Positions 7,388-16,277 of a stretch of 25,779 nucleotides of DNA are shown here, in pieces. Position 1 is the first letter of the stretch. The number at the start of each line of letters is the position of its first letter. Made by a program: the position numbers and the translations under genes. Source of the DNA: JBBRLA01 sp038231615 (GTDB taxonomy: Bacteria > Myxococcota_A > Polyangia > Palsa-1104 > JAEUJZ01); NCBI GenBank assembly GCA_038231615.1, contig JBBRLA010000027.1, positions 1 to 25,779 on the forward strand, in the 5' to 3' direction. The notes under the pieces were generated by a model. It saw only the letters and a list, made by a program, of their open reading frames with translations. It was not told the DNA's origin and did not search any database.

Positions 7388-7520
7388 CGGCAAATCTTAC
7401 CGCCGCCTCCCGCGAAATGCATTCCCCCTCTTGCAGCCAAGCATTGGCACTCATTCGATGAATGTATATGGGTCGCCGAAGTCGTCCGTCACCACGTAGA
7501 GGTCAGAACCGGCGCCAGCG

Positions 7521-9248
<1,728 letters not shown>

Positions 9249-9265
9249 GGGCGCTCCTCTTGTTT

Positions 9266-9323
9266 CGTGCCCGGCATCCGGCGCAGGTCGCAATCGTGCC
9301 CGGCATCCGGCGCGGGTCGCAAT
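9266..9323. repeat. Two tandem 29-bp direct repeats between trpS and the acyl-CoA ligase
   Basis: Units 9266-9294 and 9295-9323 differ at one base (A/G). They begin CGTGCCCGGCATCCGGCG and lie just upstream of the acyl-CoA ligase start and downstream of the trpS stop, filling about half of the 115-bp gap. Confidence 0.92.
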
Positions 9324-9363
9324 CCAGAATCCAGATCCTGGGGTCCTGCTGCTTCGGCGAGGC

Positions 9364-10338
9364 TCAGGCCCTGGCCGTGACAATCCCGCTGACCCGGCGC
9401 ACTTCGGTAAGGGTCAGGCGCGCTTCGGCGCCAGCGCGGCGGGCCCCATCAGCAAGGACGTCCTCGACGAAGGCCGGGTCGGCGGCAAGCTTTAGCCGTT
9501 TCTCCCGCAACGGGCCGAAGTGCGCTTCATAAAGTTCCACCAGGCGAGACTTGACCTGCCCATACCCGGTGCCGCCCTTGCGGTAGCGGTCCTCCCAATC
9601 GGCGATCTCTTCCGGGGCCGCGAAGAGGCGCAGGAGCGCCATGACGTTGCACTTGTCCGGGTCCTTGGGCGCTTCGACCGGGGTGCTGTCGGTCTTGATC
9701 GACATGATCTTTTTCTTGGCCTCCTTGGGCGCCTCGAACATGCCGATGGCGTTGCCGTAGGACTTGCTCATCTTCTCGCCGTCGACACCGGGGATCTTCG
9801 CCGCCTGGTTCAGCTTGGCCGATGGGCGGCGCAGCACGTCGGTCTGGTAGACGTGGTTAAAGGATTGCGCCATGTCCTGCGCCATCTCGATGTGCTGCAC
9901 CTGGTCCTGCCCCACCGGTACCAGGTCCGCCCGGTAGATGAGGATGTCCGCCGACATCAGCATCGGGTAATAGTAGAGGCCCATGCTCGCCGAGAGCCCC
10001 TTGTCCACCTTGTCCTTGTAGCTGTGCGCCCGGTCCAGCAGCCCCTTGCCGGTGACCACCGAGAGCGCCCAGGCCAGTTCCAGCACCTCGGGGATGTCGG
10101 ACTGGCGGAAGAACGTCGCCTTCGTCGGGTCCAGCCCCAGGGCCAGGTAGTCCACCGCCACGTCGAAGGTGTAGCGCCGCAGCAACTCGGCGTCCTGCAC
10201 GGTGGTCATGGCGTGGTAGTTGGCGATGAAGTAAAAGGCGGTGTGATCGTGTTGCAGCTCGATGTGCTGCCGGATCGCCCCGAAGTAATTTCCCAGGTGC
10301 AAGGTCCCTGAGGGTTGCACTCCTGACAAGACACGCAT
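9364..10338 (-). CDS. trpS: Tryptophanyl-tRNA synthetase
   Basis: 324 residues, the usual length for bacterial TrpRS; charges tRNA-Trp in the cytoplasm. The class I signatures are present: a HIGH-type motif at residues 11-17 (GTLHLGN) and KMSKS at 189-193 (GEKMSKSYGN). The VGQDQVQHIEM motif, typical of the TrpRS active site, follows the DILIYRADLVP strand. AAGGAG lies 10 bases before ATG 10338, supporting the start. A housekeeping gene, which argues that this part of the window is stable chromosome. Confidence 0.98.
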   Translation of the reverse strand: MRVLSGVQPSGTLHLGNYFGAIRQHIELQHDHTAFYFIANYHAMTTVQDAELLRRYTFDVAVDYLALGLDPTKATFFRQSDIPEVLELAWALSVVTGKGLLDRAHSYKDKVDKGLSASMGLYYYPMLMSADILIYRADLVPVGQDQVQHIEMAQDMAQSFNHVYQTDVLRRPSAKLNQAAKIPGVDGEKMSKSYGNAIGMFEAPKEAKKKIMSIKTDSTPVEAPKDPDKCNVMALLRLFAAPEEIADWEDRYRKGGTGYGQVKSRLVELYEAHFGPLREKRLKLAADPAFVEDVLADGARRAGAEARLTLTEVRRVSGIVTARA

Positions 10339-10385
10339 CTATCCAAGGCTCCTTTTGACCGGCCGGTTCGTCACGGCGCGGCGCG

Positions 10386-10391
10386 ATCATA
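10386..10391 (-). promoter_or_regulatory. Possible -10 box for trpS
   Basis: TATGAT on the minus strand (5 of 6 to consensus) lies about 47 bases upstream of the trpS ATG. No convincing -35 is present at 16-18 bp, so this is weak. Confidence 0.25.
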
Positions 10392-10439
10392 GCTCAGCTC
10401 TTCCGGCCGTGGGCCGCAAGATCGCTGTTTTCGGAGGGG

Positions 10440-11231
10440 CTATTTTTGCGCGCTCAGCAGGCCGTTGAGGTTGGGGCAGACGCGTTTTCTCTCGGCGGGG
10501 GAAAGGACGAGTCCGGCGGAGGGGCGGAAGTCGCGGATGTGCTGCACCAGGCTGGGGTAGTTGGCACCGCGGTTGGCAGTGGCTCGCCAGTAGGCCTCGG
10601 CGGCGTCGGGGCCCAGGCCGCAGAACTGACGCAGCGCCAGCGCCGAGACCATGCCGGCATAGTGCAGGCCGTTCCAGCAGTGGACCAGCACCGGCCCCTG
10701 CGCCGGGTCACGGATGGTGTCGCGCACGTCCGAAAGGATGTGGGGGATGCTGTGGTGGGGCTTGGCGGTGGCCGCGCGCCATTCGAGGACGCGGGAGGTC
10801 CCCTTTAGGGGCTCGCAGCGGCGCTCGTCCAGGCCGCGGGCCATCATCGCCTGGTTGTGGGGACCATGGTCGGTGGTGCGTTCGCCGTACAGGGAGTAGA
10901 CGCGCTTCCAGCCCTCGCGGCAGATCAGCGAGAGGCCGGACTCGCTGGGCGAGCCGGAGCGGTAAAGGACGCCCTTGAGGACCATGCGCAGGCGGGGGAA
11001 GTCGGTGTCCCGGGCCTGGGTGGCGAAGGGTTTTTGCGCTGGGCCAGGGGCCGGGGCCGGAGGACGGCGCGAAGGGGCTGGGGCCAAAGGACCAGACGCC
11101 GGGTCCTCCTTGCCGCCTGCTCCACCGCCGAACGCACGCGGAGCGGCCAGCGGGGCGGAAAGCTGGTTGGCGGAGGCTGGCCGCAGCAAAGGCATGAGCA
11201 AGCTCACGGGCACGCTGAAGACCAGCGGCAT
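10440..11231 (-). CDS. Exported dual-specificity-phosphatase-like protein lacking the P-loop arginine
   Basis: 263 residues from ATG 11231. A longer in-frame GTG start at 11306 is rejected because a promoter with a perfect TATAAT lies downstream of it (11293-11321), so that GTG would not be in the mRNA. The N-terminus MPLVFSVPVSLLMPLLRPASA is a signal peptide or anchor lacking a basic n-region. A Pro/Ala-rich linker follows, then a cysteine-phosphatase-like domain: GVLYRSGSPSESGL and REGWKRVYSLYGERTTD match the start of DSP folds. The P-loop reads VHCWNGLHYAG, where the family pattern is HCxxGxxR(S/T)G: the nucleophilic Cys is kept, but the phosphate-binding Arg is Tyr and Ser/Thr is Ala. Classical phosphatase activity is therefore doubtful. 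Function unknown; a periplasmic location is likely if the signal works. Confidence 0.78.
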   Translation of the reverse strand: MPLVFSVPVSLLMPLLRPASANQLSAPLAAPRAFGGGAGGKEDPASGPLAPAPSRRPPAPAPGPAQKPFATQARDTDFPRLRMVLKGVLYRSGSPSESGLSLICREGWKRVYSLYGERTTDHGPHNQAMMARGLDERRCEPLKGTSRVLEWRAATAKPHHSIPHILSDVRDTIRDPAQGPVLVHCWNGLHYAGMVSALALRQFCGLGPDAAEAYWRATANRGANYPSLVQHIRDFRPSAGLVLSPAERKRVCPNLNGLLSAQK

Positions 11232-11292
11232 AAAGAGCCAGATCCCCAGAGGATAGCGCGGGTGGGGTAAGCGTGGAGTGCGGATGCCGCGG

Positions 11293-11321
11293 ATTATAGG
11301 ACACACCGGGGCCGCTGTCGC
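11293..11321 (-). promoter_or_regulatory. Sigma70-type promoter of the phosphatase-like gene
   Basis: On the minus strand, -35 GCGACA (11321-11316; 4 of 6), a 17-bp spacer and a perfect -10 TATAAT (11298-11293). The predicted start near 11286 gives a leader of about 55 bases to ATG 11231 and fixes the start of that gene. Confidence 0.6.
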
Positions 11322-11356
11322 CTGCTCTTTTCAGCGACAACGGGTTGATTGTCCCG

Positions 11357-12538
11357 TCAGAACTCGAAGATGAGACCGCCGCCGATGGACGGACCGCCGA
11401 CCTGCCAGCCGCGCGTCGCATAGCCAGCGGTCAGGTCGACCGAGAAGTGGCGCGCAAAGCGGTAGCCGAAGTTCATCATCAGTCGCATCGCCATGTCGCC
11501 GTTGTTTGGAAAGTTCTCCACGTCGATGATGAACGCCATGGGCAGGTGCGGCACCGTATCCCACGCCAGGCGCAGCCAGCCGCGCACGCCGATGTGCGAC
11601 ACGCCTTCGATGCCGACCGCAACGTGCGTCCCCGGATCATAGCCGACAACGAGTTGCGCCGCGGCCCCGCCATCGAAGGACTGCGGGCCGACACCCAGGA
11701 TCGGACGCAAGTCGAAGCGGGCCAGACGCCCCAAGCGGAAGCGCAACTCGGCGAACCCGTAGTACAAACCGACGCGGCAGTCGGTCGGCAATGGATTGGG
11801 TGCACTGCAGCGCGTCGGGTCAGGGACCTGCAGCAGCTTCACCCCGCTGAGATAGGTCTGCCCGAGTAGCAGCCCCGCCCCGAGGCGTATCGAGTAGACC
11901 CAGCCGAGCATGCGATAGGTGTAGTCCAGATCGGCGCGCCAGTAGGAGTCGCTCACCGTGCTGCCATCGCTGTTCGAACGGTTGCCGAAGTTTACATACT
12001 CGACGTGGGACTGAAAGCGGGAGCGGCTGCCCAGGTGCTGCGACAGGAGCCGGCGCCGACGGCTGGACTCGGCATCGCCAACGACGATGATCGGGTGAGG
12101 CGCTTCGGGAGAGGCGAAGTGGAGCCGCTCCCCGGCGTCCGAGGCCTGGTCCATATCGCGCGAGGCGATGTAGTACTCGATGACGCCGGGGACCATGCGC
12201 TCCACGGGCAGGGTGACGCTGAAGAGAATCGCGTCCGTGGTCATGCGGCGGAACACCATCCGCTCGAAGCTGCCGGTGCCGGCCGCGCGCACGTAAAGCG
12301 CGATATCGCGCGCCCGGTGCGAGGCCTCGACGTTCACCGAGATGATCAGCGGCTGATCCGTCGGCGCCCAGAGGACCGGCACGTGGTGGACACGCACGAC
12401 CGGTGGTAGACTCGGGGCAGGGTCCTGCGCGTGCGCTCCCCTGGGGACCCAGAGGGCCGAGACCACCAGGGTCAAGAGGAACCCAAGGACGGCCGGCTGC
12501 ACCGCTCTGACAGACTGAGATTGATTCGTCGAGCGCAT
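11357..12538 (-). CDS. Exported two-domain protein, Ig-like plus C-terminal beta-barrel, unknown function
   Basis: 393 residues from ATG 12538; GAGG five bases upstream supports this start over GTG 12544. A signal peptide ends near GAHAQ (about residue 39). Residues 50-140 form an Ig-like module (a PLIISVNVEASHRARD strand pattern, then YYIASRDMD). After an Arg-rich linker, residues 165-393 are amphipathic strands ending GGGLIFEF, the terminal Phe expected of an outer-membrane barrel. Strand-like elements include HVEYVNFGNRSN, YWRADLDYTYR and GLYYGFAELRFRLG. It starts 8 bases after the stop of the larger upstream protein and has the same Ig-plus-barrel order, so the two look like diverged paralogues in one operon. 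No family name is certain. Confidence 0.75.
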   Translation of the reverse strand: MRSTNQSQSVRAVQPAVLGFLLTLVVSALWVPRGAHAQDPAPSLPPVVRVHHVPVLWAPTDQPLIISVNVEASHRARDIALYVRAAGTGSFERMVFRRMTTDAILFSVTLPVERMVPGVIEYYIASRDMDQASDAGERLHFASPEAPHPIIVVGDAESSRRRRLLSQHLGSRSRFQSHVEYVNFGNRSNSDGSTVSDSYWRADLDYTYRMLGWVYSIRLGAGLLLGQTYLSGVKLLQVPDPTRCSAPNPLPTDCRVGLYYGFAELRFRLGRLARFDLRPILGVGPQSFDGGAAAQLVVGYDPGTHVAVGIEGVSHIGVRGWLRLAWDTVPHLPMAFIIDVENFPNNGDMAMRLMMNFGYRFARHFSVDLTAGYATRGWQVGGPSIGGGLIFEF

Positions 12539-12545
12539 GGTCACC

Positions 12546-14309
12546 TCACCAGGCCGCCAGCAGGCCGAACCCGAGGTTCAACCCGATCTGTTCGATGTTG
12601 CGCGCCGCGACGCCAAGGCGCAGCGCGGGCTGCAGCCACGGGCGTGCCCGATACGCGATCTGATACACGATGCGCACGCCGACGTCGCCTTGCGCGGGTT
12701 GGTTGGTGACGATGATCGCCGCCCCCATCGGCCAGCCCGGCACCACGTTCCACTCCAGGTGCAGGGAACCGAGCGCGCCGAAGTTCTGGAAATAAGAGGC
12801 CGCCAACTGCAAGTTGGTGCCGTTCACCTGCCCGATGCGCAGCTTCAGCTCGCCGCCGGCCCCGGGCCCCGTCACGGTCTGCCCGATCATCAGGCGCGGG
12901 GCCATGCTGACCCACTTCCCAAAGCGGAACTCGGTCTCGAAGTAGCCGTAGTTGAAGCCGGCGAGCTGACCGCAGGCCGCGGGCAGCCGTGTAGTTCCGC
13001 CGCCGCCACACAGCGTGGATTCCGTGAGCTGCTGCAGATCGTCATTCCTTCCGCCGCGCCCGTAGAGCACACCGAAGCCGCTGCTCACGCCGGCGAGCCA
13101 GCCGCCCGGGCGATAGGTGAAGTCGCCCTCCGTGACCAGATAGTAGTCGTTCCCCTTGAAGCGATTGAAGTCCACGTATTCGAAGAATCCGTGGATCTCC
13201 GAGCGGCCTCGCGGGCCAGTGCTCGGCGGTACTGCCGGTGGATCGACGGTGATCTCAAAGGGGTTGAGCGGGTTGCCGGAGGTGACCTGCTCGCCGTCGG
13301 GGCCGATGGCCTCCATGAATAGCTCGAACGAGGGCGGCGCCACGATGACGGAGGGCAGCCGACCGCGAAAGTAGCCATCGCCGTCTGGCTTCAGCGAGAT
13401 GCGCTCATAAGAGTTGTCGGTCGGGCGGCGGACATATGCAAAGGCTGCCTGGACCGCCGCGGGATTGCGCATGGTGATCGCCAGCTCGATCGGATCGCCG
13501 GCGGTCATCTGGTTGGGCAGCGCAGCGATGATCGTGAGGCCCTCGAGCCGGCGCTTCTTCTCAGCAGCCGCTTGCTCTTCTGCGCGGGCGTGTTCGCTAT
13601 CCGGCCCGTCTGGATCGGGTGCGTGCCTGAGCGACGCCTCCCAGCGGCGATACAGGGCGATGTCGCCGGTCAGCGCGGCAGCATACGGGGAGTTCGGGTG
13701 CGCAAGCACATATTCGCTGAGGATGTTGGCCCGCTTGCCCGGAGCAAGCCCCAGTGTCCGCTCGAAGGCCCGGCTGAGGGCGACCGCCTCGGCTTCTCCA
13801 GCGGGCGCCGTGGTCTGGCCGGGCTTTGACGTCGGCGCCTCGCCGATCACGCTCGACCCAGGCCGGGGCGCAGCCTGTGCCCCGGCCCTGGCGGCCTTTG
13901 CGGACGGCGTCGGACGAGGAATCAGCGTCACCTTGTCACCCACCTTGACCACATCCGAGATGCGCCTTTCAAGACGACCCACGGACAGCACGCGGCTCAC
14001 CTGCTCGATGGTCATCTTGCCGATGGGGAAGTGGTCGGTGAGTTCCTCCCCGGTGACCGGATGCTTCGCCGTGATTGTGCGCAGCACCCGAAGCACCACA
14101 CCTGGCTGAATGCCTTTCGCTTCGCCGAGATCGATATAGGCAAGGTTTGCTTCGAGCCGCACGATGGTCCCCTGCGCATCGTTCTCGGGAGCGTTGTCCT
14201 CCTCGTCATCCGCGGGCTTCACCGCTGTCTGTTCGGCCGCCCGGGCTGACAAGGAAACCCCGCTGGCTGCTATAAAGAGCGAGAGACCGCAGATTGAGAT
14301 TCGGCGCAT
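12546..14309 (-). CDS. Exported FlgT-like/Ig-like/beta-barrel protein, unknown function
   Basis: 587 residues. A signal peptide ends at SARAAEQ (about residue 25). Residues 47-130 resemble the FlgT C-terminal module found in many periplasmic proteins (GTIVRLEANLAYIDLGEAKG, then GDKVTLIP). An Ala/Pro-rich linker and a helical part (about 170-225) follow, then an Ig-like module (about 255-345). The C-terminal 215 residues are barrel-like strands (FFEYVDFNRFKGNDYYL, TEGDFTYRPGG, NYGYFETEFRFGKW) ending GFGLLAAW. The terminal aromatic residue suits an outer-membrane barrel. The Ig-plus-barrel half parallels the 393-residue downstream protein. GGAG lies four bases before the ATG. Role unknown; an envelope location is well supported. 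Confidence 0.75.
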   Translation of the reverse strand: MRRISICGLSLFIAASGVSLSARAAEQTAVKPADDEEDNAPENDAQGTIVRLEANLAYIDLGEAKGIQPGVVLRVLRTITAKHPVTGEELTDHFPIGKMTIEQVSRVLSVGRLERRISDVVKVGDKVTLIPRPTPSAKAARAGAQAAPRPGSSVIGEAPTSKPGQTTAPAGEAEAVALSRAFERTLGLAPGKRANILSEYVLAHPNSPYAAALTGDIALYRRWEASLRHAPDPDGPDSEHARAEEQAAAEKKRRLEGLTIIAALPNQMTAGDPIELAITMRNPAAVQAAFAYVRRPTDNSYERISLKPDGDGYFRGRLPSVIVAPPSFELFMEAIGPDGEQVTSGNPLNPFEITVDPPAVPPSTGPRGRSEIHGFFEYVDFNRFKGNDYYLVTEGDFTYRPGGWLAGVSSGFGVLYGRGGRNDDLQQLTESTLCGGGGTTRLPAACGQLAGFNYGYFETEFRFGKWVSMAPRLMIGQTVTGPGAGGELKLRIGQVNGTNLQLAASYFQNFGALGSLHLEWNVVPGWPMGAAIIVTNQPAQGDVGVRIVYQIAYRARPWLQPALRLGVAARNIEQIGLNLGFGLLAAW

Positions 14310-14333
14310 AGCGTCTCCCGTGGTACGTTCTCA

Positions 14334-14366
14334 TTTATATTGCAGTCGTATCTTGCAGCATGTCAA
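14334..14366 (-). promoter_or_regulatory. Candidate promoter of the FlgT-like/barrel operon
   Basis: On the minus strand, a perfect TTGACA (14366-14361) and a TATAAA (14339-14334) stand 21 bp apart, longer than the ideal 17. The block is clearly AT-richer than its surroundings and lies 25-57 bases before ATG 14309. Spacing makes it tentative. Confidence 0.35.
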
Positions 14367-14411
14367 GTCGCTCCTTTGCGACGGGTGTGCCAGCCCTGGG
14401 AGCGGACCGAC

Positions 14412-16277
14412 CTATACGTCCCCGGAGATGTCTCCGCTGGGCACTGCCGCCAGCCCGTAGGCCCGCGCCACCCGTTCATCCAGCCGCCGCCGTGCCGCCG
14501 CCGGGTCACCGGCCCCGGCCTGCATCGCCAGCCCGACCAGCTCCTTGTCCAACCCCTCTTCGTAAGGGGGGATCGGCACCCCCTCAAGCGGCGCCCCATC
14601 GATCTGGAGCACCGCTCCCGTGCGCTTCCCGCGGTGGCGCAAGTAGTGGTGGACCGACGACGAGTTCAGGATTGCCATCAGCGCCGGCAGCCGAAAGGCC
14701 CCCACAGCGCCTGCAAGGGCGCGGGGCGCGATCACGTTGACCGCCAGATCCACGAAGGTCGGCCCGGGCGCGTAGACGAAGCACGGTCGCGGCGTCTGGC
14801 GGACGGAGAGCAGCTTGGGTTGCAGGAAGCGCCGCTCCTCCCGCGGCCAGTGGAGCTGGAAGTGGGTGCGGTGCCCGTTCCGCGTCTCGCGGCGTTGCGA
14901 GGTCAGCGCGCGAAATCGCTCGAAGTGGCGGGCCAGGGCAGGATAGGGGGACAGATCCGGGCAGGTCGCCGCCGTCAGATACAGGATGCCATGCCGCGCC
15001 GGGGGCAGCCCGTGGAAGGGCAAAAGCTCCGAGGCAAAGTAGAACGGCCGGAGCAGCGCCTGCTCCGCCTCGGAGAGGCCGAGGGCCTCGATCTCCGCCG
15101 TCGTCAGCACGAAGACCCCTTGCCCGTAAAGTTCCGTGAGATCCTGCCCCTTGCACGCCGACCCACCCAGATGCCGGCGCAGCGCCTTGGCGGCGATCCG
15201 CCCCGGCCCGGCCTGGATGCCGGTGCTGATCTCGTGGCTCTCCGAAAGCCGCCGTCCATGTCCCTCCATCTGGACGCAGATCAGGTCGGCTGCGGGGAGG
15301 CACAGGCGGAAGCGTCCGCCCCCATCCAGCAGGGCCCGCTGCTCCGGCGCCTCATGGGAGGCGCACCACCCCTTTTCGGTCAGCGTCCCGATCCACGGGC
15401 GGTGGTCCGGGGCGGCCCCCTTGCGCAGCACCACCAGGCAGCTTCGTTGCCCAGGCGAAAGGAAGAAGCGCGCCCCGGCCTCCTTTTTCACCCCGGTGAA
15501 CGAGAGGATTCGGGTCTCCGCCGCCAGTCGCCGCCGCAACCCCGCCGCTCCGGTGGCGGTGGCCAGCGCATCGGGCAGTACCATGCCCAGCGCGCCGCCC
15601 GGGCCAAGCCGATCCAGGGCCAGGTGAACAAAGAGGTAGGCGTAGTCGGCCCGCGCCTCCATCCGCGCCCCCAGGGCGGAGCGCCGCAGGGCGCGGAAGC
15701 GTTCGCCGTGGTCTTCTTCTCCCAGGAAGGGCGGGTTCCCCAGCACCACGTCCACCGGTTCTTCCTCATGTCGGGCGTCCAGCAGCGCATCGCCGCAGCG
15801 CACTCCGGTGATCGCGGAAAGGGGCGCCCCGGTCTTGCGCGCCAGTGCCAGCCGCGTCACCGCCACTGCCCCGGGATCGGTGTCGGTGCCGCGGAGGCTC
15901 CCGATCCAGTCGGTTGGCGGTGGCTCCGGCGAGCCGTGACGTTGTGCCCAAAGGCGCAGCCGCGCCAGCACCGCATCCGCCGCCGCCAGCAGAAACACCC
16001 CGGCGCCGCAGGCCGGGTCCAGCACCAGCGGCACCGCCCCCTCGGGGGATTCCTCCAGGATCGGGTCCAGCGCCGCCCCGACCAGCAGATCCACCAGCCT
16101 CCTGGGCGTGTAGTAGGCCCCACGCTCCCGTCGTGACCCCAGCAGGTGCCGTTGGTACATCGCGCCCAGCTCCTCGGGGGGCAGGTCCGCGGGCAAGGAC
16201 GGCGGCGCCTCGTCCGGGGCCCCGGCCAGAAGCCAGCCCCGCAACGCCGCCACCCCCTCGGCCTCCGGCCTTTTCAC
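14412..16277 (-). CDS. N6-adenine DNA methyltransferase, Eco57I/TaqI type, without nuclease domain
   Basis: 621 residues from GTG 16277, which overlaps the VWA stop codon by 4 bp (GTGA). Motifs: ERGAYYTP (motif X, residues 52-58), LDPACGAGVFLL (motif I, 87-97), a TDTDP acidic loop (131-135) and LGNPPF (motif IV, NPPF 181-184). This is the gamma-class adenine methyltransferase order. The C-terminal 300 residues resemble the target-recognition half of TaqI/Eco57I-like enzymes (ILNSSSVHHYLRHRGK, GVPIPPYEEGL, then DERVARAYGL). Only about 50 residues precede motif X, so the PD-(D/E)xK nuclease of type IIG enzymes is absent, and no restriction gene is adjacent. It could be an orphan methylase, or the modifying part of a system with the VWA protein. 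Confidence 0.9.
   Translation of the reverse strand: MKRPEAEGVAALRGWLLAGAPDEAPPSLPADLPPEELGAMYQRHLLGSRRERGAYYTPRRLVDLLVGAALDPILEESPEGAVPLVLDPACGAGVFLLAAADAVLARLRLWAQRHGSPEPPPTDWIGSLRGTDTDPGAVAVTRLALARKTGAPLSAITGVRCGDALLDARHEEEPVDVVLGNPPFLGEEDHGERFRALRRSALGARMEARADYAYLFVHLALDRLGPGGALGMVLPDALATATGAAGLRRRLAAETRILSFTGVKKEAGARFFLSPGQRSCLVVLRKGAAPDHRPWIGTLTEKGWCASHEAPEQRALLDGGGRFRLCLPAADLICVQMEGHGRRLSESHEISTGIQAGPGRIAAKALRRHLGGSACKGQDLTELYGQGVFVLTTAEIEALGLSEAEQALLRPFYFASELLPFHGLPPARHGILYLTAATCPDLSPYPALARHFERFRALTSQRRETRNGHRTHFQLHWPREERRFLQPKLLSVRQTPRPCFVYAPGPTFVDLAVNVIAPRALAGAVGAFRLPALMAILNSSSVHHYLRHRGKRTGAVLQIDGAPLEGVPIPPYEEGLDKELVGLAMQAGAGDPAAARRRLDERVARAYGLAAVPSGDISGDV

Noticed and set aside
14340..16136. 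598-residue plus-strand frame
   Set aside because: Antisense of the methyltransferase; Arg/Pro/Gln-rich with no domain pattern.
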